Assembly (NCBI RefSeq): GCF_003994475.1
Contig: NZ_RZNY01000025.1
Location: 1-64,000, forward strand
Length of the DNA: 64,000 nucleotides
Reading direction: 5' to 3'
Origin: Paenibacillus anaericanus
GTDB taxonomy: Bacteria; Bacillota; Bacilli; Paenibacillales; Paenibacillaceae
Positions 1 through 10,491 of this stretch are shown here, piece after piece. The notes beneath the pieces were generated by a model, which saw only the letters and a program-made list of their open reading frames with translations, did not search any database and was not told where the DNA came from. Position 1 is the first letter of the stretch, and each line of letters starts with the position of its first letter. A program made the translations under genes and the position numbers.

Positions 1-61
1 ATTTTTGCTGGTGTTTCTCAGTTGTTAGCTGCAAACCGTTGCTCTCATCGGCCGGACTAAT

Positions 62-90
62 AATATAACATCTTTCCTGGGCTCATGCAA
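62..90 (-). promoter_or_regulatory. sigma-A promoter firing off the left edge
   Basis: On the minus strand a -35 TTGCAT (85-90) and a -10 TATATT (62-67) are separated by exactly 17 bp. The promoter lies beyond the lysS terminator and points out of the window. In B. subtilis an rRNA operon follows lysS, so an rrn operon to the left is a reasonable but untested guess. Nothing else is recognised in 1-223. Confidence 0.55.
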
Positions 91-223
91 GCAATAATTT
101 AAAGTTTTTTTAAATACATTTATTCAGACTATCTTATTACTGATTCCTTCTATAGGATGGCTCTCTACCGCACATCTGCACTTTAGGAGTTGAGATGCTT
201 CATCCCCCCGTGATTGTACTGTA

Positions 224-263
224 TATTCAAAAAAACAAGCACGGCAGAATGCCGTACTTGTTT
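224..263 (-). terminator. Terminator after lysS
   Basis: A nearly perfect 14-bp inverted repeat (233-246 with 250-263) with a 3-nt loop is followed, in the minus direction, by a run of seven T. It starts about 20 bp past the lysS stop and would end the dusB-greA-lysS transcript. Confidence 0.9.
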
Positions 264-282
264 CTATAAATAACAATATATC

Positions 283-1839
<1,557 letters not shown>

Positions 1840-1917
1840 TTAGCTTGTCTCTTTCAACAACGCCAACCTTATGAACTAAAATATAAGTAACATACTTTGC
1901 TTATATTCTAAAATACA

Positions 1918-1951
1918 GTGAAAGAAGCTTCCACCGGGGAAGCTTCTTTCA
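1918..1951 (-). terminator. Hairpin between greA and lysS
   Basis: The arms GAAAGAAGCTTCC and GGAAGCTTCTTTC form a 13-bp stem with a short loop just after the greA stop. The T-run behind it is interrupted, so it may be an attenuating rather than a full terminator. Confidence 0.7.
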
Positions 1952-1966
1952 CTCGGTAATTCCGCA

Positions 1967-2443
1967 TTATTTCTTGATATCAACAATTTTATATTGAATC
2001 GTTCCAGCCGGCACTGCTACATCAACTACAGCGCCTTTTTTCTTACCTAGGATTGCTTTTCCTACTGGACTTTCGTTGGATATTTTATTCTGTAGTGGAT
2101 CAGATTCAGCACTGCCTACAATAGCATATTCCATTGTATCACCGTACTCCATATCTTTCACCGTTACAGTAGAACCGATGCTCACCGTATCTGTAACAAT
2201 CTCATCGTTGTTAATAATTCGTGCATTACGTAGCATCTTCTCAAGAGTAATAACCCGTCCTTCAATAAAAGCCTGCTCATTCTTAGCATCTTCATACTCT
2301 GAGTTTTCACTAATATCTCCATAGCCGATAGCTACCTTAATACGCTCCGCAACTTCGCGGCGTTTAACTGATTTCAAATTCTCTAGTTCTTCTTCCAGTC
2401 TCTTCAACCCATCTTGTGTAAGGATGACTTGTTTATCGCTCAT
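1967..2443 (-). CDS. greA: Transcription elongation factor GreA
   Basis: GreA binds the RNA polymerase secondary channel and stimulates cleavage of backtracked transcripts. The 158-residue protein has the usual two-part form: an N-terminal antiparallel coiled coil (about residues 1-75, with the conserved acidic tip region [14 protein letters not shown]) and a C-terminal FKBP-like domain ending in [12 protein letters not shown]. The length is typical. The ATG at 2443 has an AGGAG about 10 nt upstream. It is placed between dusB and lysS, whereas in B. subtilis greA lies elsewhere. It has its own consensus promoter and a leader of roughly 240 nt. Confidence 0.97.
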   Translation of the reverse strand: MSDKQVILTQDGLKRLEEELENLKSVKRREVAERIKVAIGYGDISENSEYEDAKNEQAFIEGRVITLEKMLRNARIINNDEIVTDTVSIGSTVTVKDMEYGDTMEYAIVGSAESDPLQNKISNESPVGKAILGKKKGAVVDVAVPAGTIQYKIVDIKK

Positions 2444-2690
2444 TCAACCCATTCTCCTGTCATGGAAATAATTTTCGCACTATGCGCACGAACATCGATC
2501 GCCTTCTAGTCAAAACAGTTACAATAATAGCCGACCGCTTAGACTTTCGTCCCCATAAGGTTACCGAGTTGCCGCTATGGCAACGGTCTTGAAAATTCAC
2601 GCATCATTTGAGAATATCATATGCATTCTTATGGAGCGAGAGACCTCTCCATGCTGTGGAAGTTATCTCCTGTGGCGAATTTATACTGTG
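2444..2690 (-). promoter_or_regulatory. Structured 5' leader of greA, class unknown
   Basis: About 240 nt separate the promoter at 2693-2721 from the greA start. In the RNA sense, GACCG (2584-2588) can pair with CGGTC (2533-2537) to close a domain that contains a TTGCC/GGCAA hairpin and a short GAC-GAAA-GTC tetraloop hairpin. Further upstream ATGGAG and CTCCAT (2631-2652) form another hairpin. It was compared by eye with the common riboswitch classes and none fits. A regulatory role is inferred from length and pairing only. Confidence 0.45.
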
Positions 2691-2692
2691 AA

Positions 2693-2721
2693 ATTATAGG
2701 TGAAGCACTGCGAAATGTCAA
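2693..2721 (-). promoter_or_regulatory. Consensus sigma-A promoter of greA
   Basis: The -35 is a perfect TTGACA (2716-2721) and the -10 a perfect TATAAT (2693-2698), with a 17-bp spacer. It lies downstream of the dusB stop and starts the greA leader transcript. Confidence 0.9.
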
Positions 2722-2813
2722 TGACACCCGATTCTTCAAATGTAAACGTTTCATGAACCGGGACTTATCTCATTAAATTCATTATATTCATCAAAATCAT
2801 CCGTACCCCGTGG

Positions 2814-3815
2814 TTACGCGGATTCTGCATCTTCAGATTTAGCAGCAAGCGTCTCGGCGACAAAATCTTCAAGAATTCGCACCATCTCGTCGCGCTTGGT
2901 CTCCTCCATAATCACATCTTTGACGCGAGCTGCAGCTTTCAAGCCCTTCAGATACCAAGCCAAATGCTTACGCATTTCACGAACGGCAACATACTCACCT
3001 TTAAGTGCGGATAACCGATCCATATGCAAAATAGCTATACGAATCTTTTCCTCAATCCCAGGTTCAGGATGTAACTGGCCCGTCCTCAAGTACTCCACTG
3101 TACGATACAGCATCCATGGATTCCCTAGCGCTCCTCTACCGATCATGACGCCATCGCAGCCAGTTTCATCCAGCATTCGTTTAGCATCTTCTGGCGTAGT
3201 GATATCGCCATTACCAATGACAGGGATGGACACAGCCTGTTTAGCTTGGCGAATATAATCCCAGTCTGCTTTTCCTGTATACAATTGTTCACGCGTCCGA
3301 CCGTGCACACTGATGGCTTTCCCGCCAGCTTGCTCAACGGCTTTCGCATTATCAACGACGAAGATATGTTCAGAATCCCAGCCGATTCTCATTTTTACTG
3401 TAACCGGCTTACTAACGGCATCAACTACGGCTGATACCATTTCAAATATTTTATTTGGTTCCAGGAGCCAACGGGCACCTGCATCGCATTTTGTCACTTT
3501 AGGCACTGGGCAACCCATATTAATATCTATTATGTCTGCATTTGTCTGTTGATCGACTACTTTAGCAGCTTCAACAAGGGACGCACGATCCCCGCCAAAA
3601 ATCTGTAGACTTAGTGGCTTCTCCCGTTCATCGACAAATAACATTTCCTTTGTACGTTTGTTGCCGTGAATGATGGCTTTATCGCTAACCATCTCTGCAC
3701 AGACGAGCCCGGTACCAAATTCTTTGGCAATAAGCCGGAAAGCCGGATTGCACACACCCGCCATTGGGGCGAGCACGACTTGATTTTTCATTTCAATGTC
3801 GCCGATTTTTAGCAT
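2814..3815 (-). CDS. dusB: tRNA-dihydrouridine synthase (DusB type)
   Basis: This FMN-dependent TIM-barrel enzyme reduces uridine to dihydrouridine in the tRNA D-loop. Of 333 residues, the N-terminus carries the FMN-binding stretch [13 protein letters not shown] (15-27). The catalytic cysteine is C102 in NMGCPVPKV. The HGRTREQ and IPVIGNGDI motifs are present. The length fits the DusB/YacF family. The ATG at 3815 has AGGAGG directly upstream with good spacing. In B. subtilis the orthologue yacF also sits between yazB and lysS. Here a tandem repeat array separates it from yazB. Confidence 0.95.
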   Translation of the reverse strand: MLKIGDIEMKNQVVLAPMAGVCNPAFRLIAKEFGTGLVCAEMVSDKAIIHGNKRTKEMLFVDEREKPLSLQIFGGDRASLVEAAKVVDQQTNADIIDINMGCPVPKVTKCDAGARWLLEPNKIFEMVSAVVDAVSKPVTVKMRIGWDSEHIFVVDNAKAVEQAGGKAISVHGRTREQLYTGKADWDYIRQAKQAVSIPVIGNGDITTPEDAKRMLDETGCDGVMIGRGALGNPWMLYRTVEYLRTGQLHPEPGIEEKIRIAILHMDRLSALKGEYVAVREMRKHLAWYLKGLKAAARVKDVIMEETKRDEMVRILEDFVAETLAAKSEDAESA

Positions 3816-3831
3816 GATGGTTCCTCCTAAA

Positions 3832-4039
3832 AGTTTTGCGAGTATATACTTCTTGAATTACTTCGAACAAAACTTGCATCGTAAGCATCCGCTTAGTTTT
3901 GCGAGCATACGCTCCTATGAATAGCATCGAACAAAACTTACTTCGTAAGCGTCCGCTTAGTTTTGTGTGTATCTGCTTCTTTGGATGACTTCGTGCAAAA
4001 CTTGCATCGTAAGCTTGGATCACTTCGAACAAAACCTAC
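3832..4039. repeat. Tandem array of about 64-bp units, three and a half copies
   Basis: Three successive units start at 3832, 3895 and 3959, with period 63-64 bp and a shortened third copy. A partial fourth lies at about 4019-4039. Each unit begins with AGTTTTG and contains a (G/T)CAAAAC-type stretch, so each can form a GTTTTG/CAAAAC hairpin. A shared block ACTTGCATCGTAAGC is also visible. The array fills the gap between yazB and dusB. It could be a local satellite or a copy of a genome-wide intergenic repeat; function is unknown. Confidence 0.8.
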
Positions 4040-4041
4040 AT

Positions 4042-4248
4042 CTATTTGGGTAACTTCAACTCTGATAAACTTACGTTCAGAATATCTGCAATTTTATTTA
4101 AAATTCGATCTTCTGGATGGCGGTTGCCCCGCTCCATAGCTCCCAGGATAGCAAGTGAGACACCTGATTTGTCTGCAAGCTCCTGCTGCGTATACCCTTT
4201 TAATTTCCGGAAAGCGCGGATGCGCCGTGCCAGGTGCATGTCTTCCAA
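4042..4248 (-). CDS. yazB: Small XRE-family regulator (YazB-like)
   Basis: The 68-residue protein is a single Cro/C1-type helix-turn-helix domain. The HTH core is YTQQELADKSGVSLAILGAMERG, around residues 18-41, followed by the hydrophobic last helix ILNKIADILNVSL. It should bind DNA as a dimer; the target is unknown. The start overlaps the folK end by about 40-49 nt in another frame, so it is likely translationally coupled to the folate operon, as in B. subtilis. An internal ATG at 4239 is an alternative start. Confidence 0.85.
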   Translation of the reverse strand: MEDMHLARRIRAFRKLKGYTQQELADKSGVSLAILGAMERGNRHPEDRILNKIADILNVSLSELKLPK

Positions 4249-4760
4249 AACCGAACGCCTTCCTTTCCTTCTATCTGATCCAAAGCCTCATGCAAACTTG
4301 CATACAGACCACTTGCTTCTTCCTCCGGAACAATATCCGCTAGAGGTACTAGTACAAATGCCCGTTCAAACATTCGTGGATGAGGTAAGGTAAGCAAGGT
4401 AGTATCCACTTCTCTCCCCTCAATCCATAAGAGATCCAGATCGACCGTTCGTGGTCCAAAGCGAATCAATCTTTCACGTCCAAGACGAAGTTCAATCTCC
4501 AGCATAAGAGAAAGTAAGGACTCCGGGTGTAATGCTGTTCTCACCGCTACAACCATATTTACAAAACACGGTTGATCAAGATAACCTACGGGATCTGTCT
4601 CATATAAATTAGAGCAGCGTACCACTGTAATATCGGCGTGTTCCTCAAGGCAGGCAATAGCCTCCATTAAAGTTTTCTCCCGATCCCCTAAGTTAGCTCC
4701 TAAAGCTATATAAGCCTCTGATATATCAGAGGACGAATGCATATTCATAACACTTCTCAC
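4200..4760 (-). CDS. folK: 2-amino-4-hydroxy-6-hydroxymethyldihydropteridine pyrophosphokinase
   Basis: The enzyme transfers pyrophosphate from ATP to the pterin, the step before dihydropteroate synthase in folate synthesis. The 186 residues include the start motif YIALGANLGDRE (about 17-28) and the HPPK signature GPRTVDLDLL. The C-terminus is slightly longer than usual, because the last ~16 codons overlap yazB. The GTG at 4760 overlaps the folB stop; an ATG at 4748 is also possible. It is part of the pabB-pabA-pabC-folP-folB-folK-yazB operon. Confidence 0.95.
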   Translation of the reverse strand: MRSVMNMHSSSDISEAYIALGANLGDREKTLMEAIACLEEHADITVVRCSNLYETDPVGYLDQPCFVNMVVAVRTALHPESLLSLMLEIELRLGRERLIRFGPRTVDLDLLWIEGREVDTTLLTLPHPRMFERAFVLVPLADIVPEEEASGLYASLHEALDQIEGKEGVRFWKTCTWHGASALSGN

Positions 4761-5119
4761 TTTCTCGAACGGTACATCTCGACCGTCACACCTTCAAAAT
4801 GAATATCAAATGGTGGATGTGGTTTCGTCACACCAACCGTAAGTGCACCTACCATAGTATAAGTGTCCAAAACCGAGGATGCAATATCCTCAGCCAGCGC
4901 TTCAATTAACTTAAAGCTCTTTTTCTCGACGATTCCTTTGACAAGCTCATGAACTTCGGCATAATTTACCGTTTTGCTCAGATCGTCATTTATCCCCGCC
5001 TCATGTAGATCAAGCTCCAGTGTAAGATCGATGTAATATCGTTGTCCAAGCTTGCGCTCCTCATCAAACACGCCATGATAACCGTAGTATTCCATGCGTC
5101 TAAGTATCATTTTATCCAT
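4757..5119 (-). CDS. folB: Dihydroneopterin aldolase
   Basis: FolB cleaves dihydroneopterin to 6-hydroxymethyldihydropterin and glycolaldehyde. The protein begins MDKMILRRMEYYGYHGV, the classic N-terminus of the family, with the catalytic Tyr in YHGV. The C-terminus has the conserved KPHPP stretch. From the ATG at 5119 it is 120 residues, the usual length. An upstream in-frame GTG at 5140 would add seven residues with no family support. Its stop overlaps the folK start. Confidence 0.95.
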   Translation of the reverse strand: MDKMILRRMEYYGYHGVFDEERKLGQRYYIDLTLELDLHEAGINDDLSKTVNYAEVHELVKGIVEKKSFKLIEALAEDIASSVLDTYTMVGALTVGVTKPHPPFDIHFEGVTVEMYRSRK

Positions 5120-5205
5120 AAAAAAAGCCACGCCTTCCACTTTAAAATTTTCTTTGTATTTTACAGCTGAAACCCTATTTTAAAAAGCCCCGCACTCTTA
5201 ATTAG

Positions 5206-6042
5206 CTACGCATACAACATGGCATCGCACATCTTCACCGTGCGCTTGATCTCGAGCACATCGTGAACGCGTACGATTTGACAACCTTGGGCTATTCCGA
5301 ATGCCACTGTCGCCGCCGTGCCTTGAAGCGTATCCTCAACCGGTAGATCCAGTGCAGTGCGAATAAATCTTTTGCGTGATGTACCTAGTAGTAGCGGGTA
5401 TCCTAATTTCATCAACTCATCCAGCTCTCGCATGACCTTTAAGTTCTCTGCATAATCCTTAGCGAAGCCAATCCCTGGATCAAGTAAGATATTTTCGTCC
5501 AATACGCCAGCAGCTTTGGCAATATCCACACTTTGCATTAAATCGTTAGCGACATCTTGAATCAGGTTCGTGTAATTCCGATCATGTCGATTATGCATCA
5601 AAATAACCGGACACCCATATTGGGCAGCAACCTTCGCCATATCTGGATCCTGTTTAAATCCCCAGATGTCGTTTATGATATGCCCGCCAGCCTTAAGTGC
5701 CTCCCGAGCTACTACAGACTTGTATGTGTCTACTGAGATTGTAATACCAGGTGCTTCGCGATGTAAGGCTTCCACAATGGGGATTACTCGCTCTAACTCT
5801 TCTTGCTCTCCAACTGGCTCATGACCGGGTCTTGTTGACTCCCCGCCTATATCAATCAGGTCAGCTCCATCTGCAACCATCTGCAGTGCATGCGCAACCG
5901 CACGGTCTACGTCATTGTAGCGCCCTCCATCCGAGAATGAGTCCGGCGTTACATTCAGAATGCCCATCACCAAAGTCCGCTCTCCAAGCGTTAAAACCGT
6001 ATCTCCACAGCGATAAATCCGTTTGTACAACATTGGTTGCAT
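5206..6042 (-). CDS. folP: Dihydropteroate synthase
   Basis: This is the sulfonamide target, which joins p-aminobenzoate to the pterin pyrophosphate. The 278-residue TIM barrel has both family signatures: GILNVTPDSFSDGG at 27-40, and DIGGESTRPG at 64-73. The C-terminal TSRKRFI and VRVHDV motifs are also present. The start lies 2 nt past the pabC stop, so PABA and pterin branches are co-transcribed. B. subtilis calls it sul. Confidence 0.97.
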   Translation of the reverse strand: MQPMLYKRIYRCGDTVLTLGERTLVMGILNVTPDSFSDGGRYNDVDRAVAHALQMVADGADLIDIGGESTRPGHEPVGEQEELERVIPIVEALHREAPGITISVDTYKSVVAREALKAGGHIINDIWGFKQDPDMAKVAAQYGCPVILMHNRHDRNYTNLIQDVANDLMQSVDIAKAAGVLDENILLDPGIGFAKDYAENLKVMRELDELMKLGYPLLLGTSRKRFIRTALDLPVEDTLQGTAATVAFGIAQGCQIVRVHDVLEIKRTVKMCDAMLYA

Positions 6043-6043
6043 T

Positions 6044-6949
6044 TCAAATTCCCACTTTCGCTCTATAACTGCTCAATAGTCTTGCCGTAATGGGTCCAAT
6101 CTCTCCACCACTAATCCTATTAGAACTTCCAGCACTTCCTTCAGTTGATTCCAATCTAGGTACTACAAGCTTTGTCACAGGCACTAGTTCCTGTATGGAG
6201 TTGGTAACGAATATCTCATCCGCTTCCATTAACATCTCCCACGTATATTGCCCCTCCTGCTTGTCCAATCCCTGCTCCTCTGCCATTTCCAATACAACAG
6301 CACGTGTAATCCCAGGGAGAATGCCAGTTCCAATGTTAGGTGTATATAGGGTGCCACCAAGCACAAAGAATAAATTGCTTACTATACCTTCAGCCAAATA
6401 TTCCTGTTCCGTAAGCAGCAGCCCCTCGATTGGGAGAGCTGGATTCGGTTTATATTGAGATAGTTCCCTTTTTGCTAAAATATTGTTCATATAATGTAAC
6501 GATTTGAAGCGGATATCACCTTCCGGCGTATTTCTCCGTGTGCTGAGACGCCATAGCTCTTTACCCTCGGTATAGAGCCGAGTCCCGGGGTCTGGAAGTG
6601 GTTTGACGTATACTATGACTGTAGGCTTCACGTAGTCGTCTGAAGGAAGTCCGAGTGGACCTTCGCCCGCCGAAACGGTAAAACGAATATACCCCTCCTG
6701 AAGGCCATTTGCCTGCATTAAGTCTTGTATTTCAGTTGCCACCTGATCAGGGTCGCCAATATAGCGGATTCCTAAGCTATGACATCCCTGTCTCAGACGT
6801 TCCAAATGTCTCTCTAACAAAAAGGGACGCCCCCCGTATGTACGAAATGTCTCAAATAGACCCACTCCGTACATGAAGCCGTGATCCATTACGGAAATCA
6901 CGGCTTCAGCAGTAGGGGTGGGCTTCCCATTCACCCCGATGTATTTCAT
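6044..6949 (-). CDS. pabC: 4-amino-4-deoxychorismate lyase
   Basis: PabC is a fold-type IV PLP enzyme that releases pyruvate from aminodeoxychorismate to give p-aminobenzoate. The 301 residues begin with MKYIGVNG and [20 protein letters not shown]. The PLP lysine is expected in the FKSLHYMNN segment. The motif [12 protein letters not shown] is typical of aminotransferase class IV. The ATG overlaps the pabA stop (ATGA). Branched-chain aminotransferases share the fold, but the pab/fol context favours PabC. Confidence 0.92.
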   Translation of the reverse strand: MKYIGVNGKPTPTAEAVISVMDHGFMYGVGLFETFRTYGGRPFLLERHLERLRQGCHSLGIRYIGDPDQVATEIQDLMQANGLQEGYIRFTVSAGEGPLGLPSDDYVKPTVIVYVKPLPDPGTRLYTEGKELWRLSTRRNTPEGDIRFKSLHYMNNILAKRELSQYKPNPALPIEGLLLTEQEYLAEGIVSNLFFVLGGTLYTPNIGTGILPGITRAVVLEMAEEQGLDKQEGQYTWEMLMEADEIFVTNSIQELVPVTKLVVPRLESTEGSAGSSNRISGGEIGPITARLLSSYRAKVGI

Positions 6950-7527
6950 GCTTGGACTTCCGTCTTAGGGTTCAGAAAATTACGAAGGATTTGATGTCCA
7001 TGATCCGTAATGATTGACTCTGGATGAAACTGAACTCCCTCTATAGCATATTGTTTATGACGTAACCCCATAATTTCGCCTTCTTCGGTTTCCGCAGTAA
7101 TCTCCAGACAATCCGGCAGGCTATCCCGTTCAACAATTAAAGAGTGATACCGAGTTGCTGTAAAAGGCGATGGGAGTCCTGTAAATACCGATTGTCCGTT
7201 ATGGTGAATCGGCGAGGTCTTCCCGTGCATAAGCCGCTCAGCGCGTATTACATTTCCACCGAAGGCCTGACCGATCGCTTGATGGCCTAGGCAAACGCCA
7301 AAGATAGGTATAACTCCTTTGAATCGCTCAATGAGCGCAAGTGTGATCCCAGCTTCATTTGGTGTGCAAGGTCCCGGCGAAATCAAGATATGATTCGGCT
7401 GCATGTCCTCGATCCCTTGTAGATCGATTTCATCATTACGGCGAACTGTGACTTCTTCTCCAAGCTCTCCCAAGTACTGTACCAAGTTGTAAGTAAACGA
7501 ATCGTAGTTATCAATAACCAGTATCAT
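6946..7527 (-). CDS. pabA: Aminodeoxychorismate/anthranilate synthase glutaminase subunit
   Basis: This class I glutamine amidotransferase supplies ammonia to PabB. The nucleophile C79 lies in [11 protein letters not shown]; the His-Glu pair is in VQFHPESI near residue 168. The 193-residue length is normal. In Bacillus relatives the same subunit also serves TrpE, so a dual role is likely but is inferred. The pabB stop and pabA start overlap by one base (TAATG). Confidence 0.96.
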   Translation of the reverse strand: MILVIDNYDSFTYNLVQYLGELGEEVTVRRNDEIDLQGIEDMQPNHILISPGPCTPNEAGITLALIERFKGVIPIFGVCLGHQAIGQAFGGNVIRAERLMHGKTSPIHHNGQSVFTGLPSPFTATRYHSLIVERDSLPDCLEITAETEEGEIMGLRHKQYAIEGVQFHPESIITDHGHQILRNFLNPKTEVQA

Positions 7528-9122
7528 TATTTCATCCCCTGTTCTTGGCCTTCACCCGGAGTATTCTGACTAAGCAACACCGCCAAAACGATGGCTCTAG
7601 CTTTATTATGGCATTCCCTGTATTCGCGATAAGGAACTGAATCAATAACAATGCCAGCTCCCGTCTGTATATAACCAAATCCATCTTTTACTACTAATGT
7701 ACGTATAATAATATTTAATTCCATATTCCCGTTATAGTCAATCCATCCCATAGCTCCTGTATACGGACCTCGGGTGACCGGCTCCAACTCTTCAATGATC
7801 TCCATCGTCCTTACCTTTGGGGCTCCGGTAATGGTTCCACCGGGGAATAAGGCGGCGATGACATCATAAGGGGTCTTTCCGTCCTGAATGATGCCCTCCA
7901 CTTGGGATACCAAGTGCATGACATGCGAATAATATTCGATGCTTAGTAGCTCACTCGCTTGCACGGAGCCGTACCGCGCGACACGTCCCACATCATTTCG
8001 CAGTAAGTCAACGAGCATGATATGCTCAGCCTGCTCCTTCTCATTGCTACGTAGCTCTTGAGCCATCTTTGCATCTTCTTCCGGCGAAGTACCCCGCCGC
8101 CTTGTCCCAGCAATCGGTCTTGTACTAACTTCATCTTGCTCCAGCTTCACTAGAAGCTCAGGAGAAGCGGAGACCAACTGGAAATCAGGCAACCGTAACA
8201 ACCCCATATAAGGAGAAGGATTCAGCAGTCTCAACCATTCATAGATTTCCTCCGGCGAGGCCTGCAAAGGAATACTCTGCCTAAGCGACAGGTTAACCTG
8301 AAATACATCTCCAGCTCGGATATAGTCCTGAATCTTCCTTACAGCCGCTTCGAAATCTATCTGAGATAAGGATACAGTTGAATGATCCAGAACGGTATCG
8401 TCTAGTAATGAAGGAGTAGTTCTATCAACCTGGTTTATTGTCTTCTGCCGACTTGCTACTCGATCCATTGTGCTATCCGTGTTCGCGTCATCAACAATAG
8501 CATTCCAGTGCGCTACCATTCTTATTGCTCTATCTTCAGCCTCACTGTAGACAACTTCTAATTCTCCATCGCTTCTTAAACCTGAGGCGAGATGATCAAG
8601 CTGGGAATGAACGATAGCATAGATTTCTCCCTGCTCGTGATCAACAACCCACAATTCTTCCATTCGCATCCAGACATAATCGTCTAGTCCAAGATCATCC
8701 TCCGCAAGATGAGGAAGACGCTCCAGCGATCTTACAACATCATAACCAAGAAAACCTACTGCTCCGCCACTAAATTTGGGAAGCTCGGATAAATAAGGTG
8801 ATTTGAATGGAGCCATCCATTGATGTAACACTTCCAACGGCTTACCATGTAGACGTGTTCTCACCCCAGAGGCCACATATTCAACTTCTGCAGTGTCGCC
8901 CTTACCCCGAATAACCGAGATTGGATTCAATCCGAGAAAAGTATACCGCCCCCCTTTACCACTCTCCAGCACAAAGGAGTAAGCCTGCGATCGTTCCCAA
9001 GCCGACATCCAATCTGCTGGTAGCCCTTTGGGTGACTTCCATTTAACGGCATAAGGAAGACAGGTCCATTGTTCTTCCTTCGCCCATTGCTTCCACTGTG
9101 CCCATGATGTTATACATTCCAT
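7527..9122 (-). CDS. pabB: Aminodeoxychorismate synthase component I
   Basis: PabB converts chorismate plus ammonia to aminodeoxychorismate. The chorismate-binding domain includes [18 protein letters not shown], and the C-terminal IQTGAGIV. An N-terminal TrpE/PabB domain carries GGRYTFLGL. The reading frame is open up to an ATG at 9212, but that start has AAGG almost touching it and sits only about 12 bp past a terminator hairpin. The ATG at 9122 follows GGAGGG and fits family alignments better, so it is chosen here (531 residues); the 9212 start (561 residues) cannot be excluded. Confidence 0.9.
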   Translation of the reverse strand: MECITSWAQWKQWAKEEQWTCLPYAVKWKSPKGLPADWMSAWERSQAYSFVLESGKGGRYTFLGLNPISVIRGKGDTAEVEYVASGVRTRLHGKPLEVLHQWMAPFKSPYLSELPKFSGGAVGFLGYDVVRSLERLPHLAEDDLGLDDYVWMRMEELWVVDHEQGEIYAIVHSQLDHLASGLRSDGELEVVYSEAEDRAIRMVAHWNAIVDDANTDSTMDRVASRQKTINQVDRTTPSLLDDTVLDHSTVSLSQIDFEAAVRKIQDYIRAGDVFQVNLSLRQSIPLQASPEEIYEWLRLLNPSPYMGLLRLPDFQLVSASPELLVKLEQDEVSTRPIAGTRRRGTSPEEDAKMAQELRSNEKEQAEHIMLVDLLRNDVGRVARYGSVQASELLSIEYYSHVMHLVSQVEGIIQDGKTPYDVIAALFPGGTITGAPKVRTMEIIEELEPVTRGPYTGAMGWIDYNGNMELNIIIRTLVVKDGFGYIQTGAGIVIDSVPYREYRECHNKARAIVLAVLLSQNTPGEGQEQGMK

Positions 9123-9224
9123 CTTCGGTAAGACCCTCCAACCCTCGTTTAGCATTCTATTGCTTGCTAGTATACTAGAAGCCAAGCAAGTTTGAAACTC
9201 CTTGTTATTCATTCCTTATCTTCA

Positions 9225-9270
9225 TAAAACAAACCCCCATGCCACCCATTTAAGGGTAACCATGAGGGTT
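9225..9270 (-). terminator. Terminator after cysK
   Basis: AACCCTCATG (9261-9270) pairs with CATGGGGGTT (9232-9241), with inner ACCC/GGGT pairing, followed by TTTGTTTT in the minus direction. A second perfect 7-bp hairpin (9276-9297) precedes it. Together they separate cysK from the pab/fol operon. Confidence 0.8.
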
Positions 9271-9311
9271 GATAAATGATCCTTACGCGAGGATCATGTG
9301 TCTTAATGAAA

Positions 9312-10250
9312 TTAAGCTTCGAAGTTGTACAACGGAGTACTAAGGTAACGCTCACCGTTACTTGGAATAATAACAACTACACGTTTACCTTTACCCAGTT
9401 CCTTCGCAACTTTCAGTGCAGCACGCACAGCAGCTCCTGAAGAAATACCGGATAGAATACCTTCTTCTTTGGCTACAATACGAGCCTGTTCGAAAGCTTC
9501 ATCGTTCTCAATATGAATGATTTCATCATAGATTTCACGATTCAAAATTGCCGGAATAAAGTTTGCACCTAGACCTTGGATTTTGTGTGGTCCCGGCTTG
9601 CCGCCCGCTAGAATAGGGGAACCAGCTGGTTCAACAGCATAAATCTTAACATCAGGGAAACGTTTCTTCAGTACTTCACCAGCACCAGAAATAGTTCCGC
9701 CTGTACCGATTCCTGCCACGAAAGCGTCTAATTGGCCATCCAAAGACTCAATAGCTTCAACGATTTCCGGTCCAGTTGTTTCACGGTGGATCTTAACATT
9801 GGCTTGATTCCCGAATTGATCCGCGAAGAAATATTCTGGGTTTTCAGCCAAAATCTCTTGAGATTTCTTTACTGCTCCGTTCATACCTTCTGAACCAGGT
9901 GTCAGTACTAATTCAGCACCATAAGCACGTAGCAAGTTGCGACGTTCGATACTCATTGTTTCTGGCATTACGATAATTGCTTTATAACCCTTTGCAGCGG
10001 CTACCAAAGCAAGTCCAATTCCTGTGTTACCACTAGTTGCTTCAACAATTGTGCCGCCCGGCTTAAGTTGGCCAGCCTTTTCCGCTTCTTCAACAATGCT
10101 GATTGCAATACGGTCTTTCACACTGGATCCTGGGTTTTGGTATTCTAACTTCACATAGATTTCTGCGCTGTCTTCTGGAACGATTCGATTCAGACGAACT
10201 AACGGAGTACCACCAATAAGATCAGTTACACTATTAACGACTTTTGCCAT
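9312..10250 (-). CDS. cysK: Cysteine synthase A (O-acetylserine sulfhydrylase)
   Basis: This PLP enzyme makes cysteine from O-acetylserine and sulfide. The PLP lysine is K45 in GSSVKDRIA; the substrate loop SGNTG is at 73-77; the phosphate-binding GTGGTISG loop is present around residue 180. The 312-residue length is typical. The ATG at 10250 follows GGGAGGG. It is transcribed from its own promoter carrying a palindrome in the spacer, consistent with sulfur-responsive control as for B. subtilis cysK by CymR. It is monocistronic by its flanking signals. Confidence 0.97.
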   Translation of the reverse strand: MAKVVNSVTDLIGGTPLVRLNRIVPEDSAEIYVKLEYQNPGSSVKDRIAISIVEEAEKAGQLKPGGTIVEATSGNTGIGLALVAAAKGYKAIIVMPETMSIERRNLLRAYGAELVLTPGSEGMNGAVKKSQEILAENPEYFFADQFGNQANVKIHRETTGPEIVEAIESLDGQLDAFVAGIGTGGTISGAGEVLKKRFPDVKIYAVEPAGSPILAGGKPGPHKIQGLGANFIPAILNREIYDEIIHIENDEAFEQARIVAKEEGILSGISSGAAVRAALKVAKELGKGKRVVVIIPSNGERYLSTPLYNFEA

Positions 10251-10377
10251 CTAAAAGCCCTCCCTTTGGGAAATATAGTAATTTAATATAAGAACGATTC
10301 TTCTAGTTGTAAAAATAAAAGCGAATATATATCACTTTCATTTATTTCCGAGTGGATAAGTTGGTTTTGATATCATT

Positions 10378-10406
10378 ATCTTAACAACACCGATCGGAGT
10401 TGTCAA
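10378..10406 (-). promoter_or_regulatory. cysK promoter with palindromic operator in the spacer
   Basis: The -35 is TTGACA (10401-10406) and the -10 TAAGAT (10378-10383), with a 17-bp spacer. The spacer holds the palindrome CCGATCGG flanked by AAC and GTT. In B. subtilis cysK is repressed by the Rrf2-family regulator CymR, so this is a plausible CymR-type site; the assignment is inference. Confidence 0.75.
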
Positions 10407-10491
10407 TAAGTGCCTAAAAAAATTACCTGCCTTCAATATCAGCCTATGCTATAAGGAACAATTGAAGTCCAAAGGGAGGGGGTAATTCATA

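Noticed and set aside
2444..2690. greA leader as a c-di-GMP or other known riboswitch
   Set aside because: GGGACGAAAGTC resembles part of the GEMM motif, but the order of the conserved blocks is wrong and the 3' block is missing.
3793..4032. 79-codon minus-strand frame with repeated FEVIQ
   Set aside because: It runs through the 64-bp tandem repeats and the dusB start; the repeated peptide reflects the DNA repeat, and the unit length is not a multiple of three overall.
9213..9311. A T-box or trp-type attenuator before pabB
   Set aside because: The hairpins are better explained as the cysK terminator; no T-box specifier or GGTGG-type block is seen.
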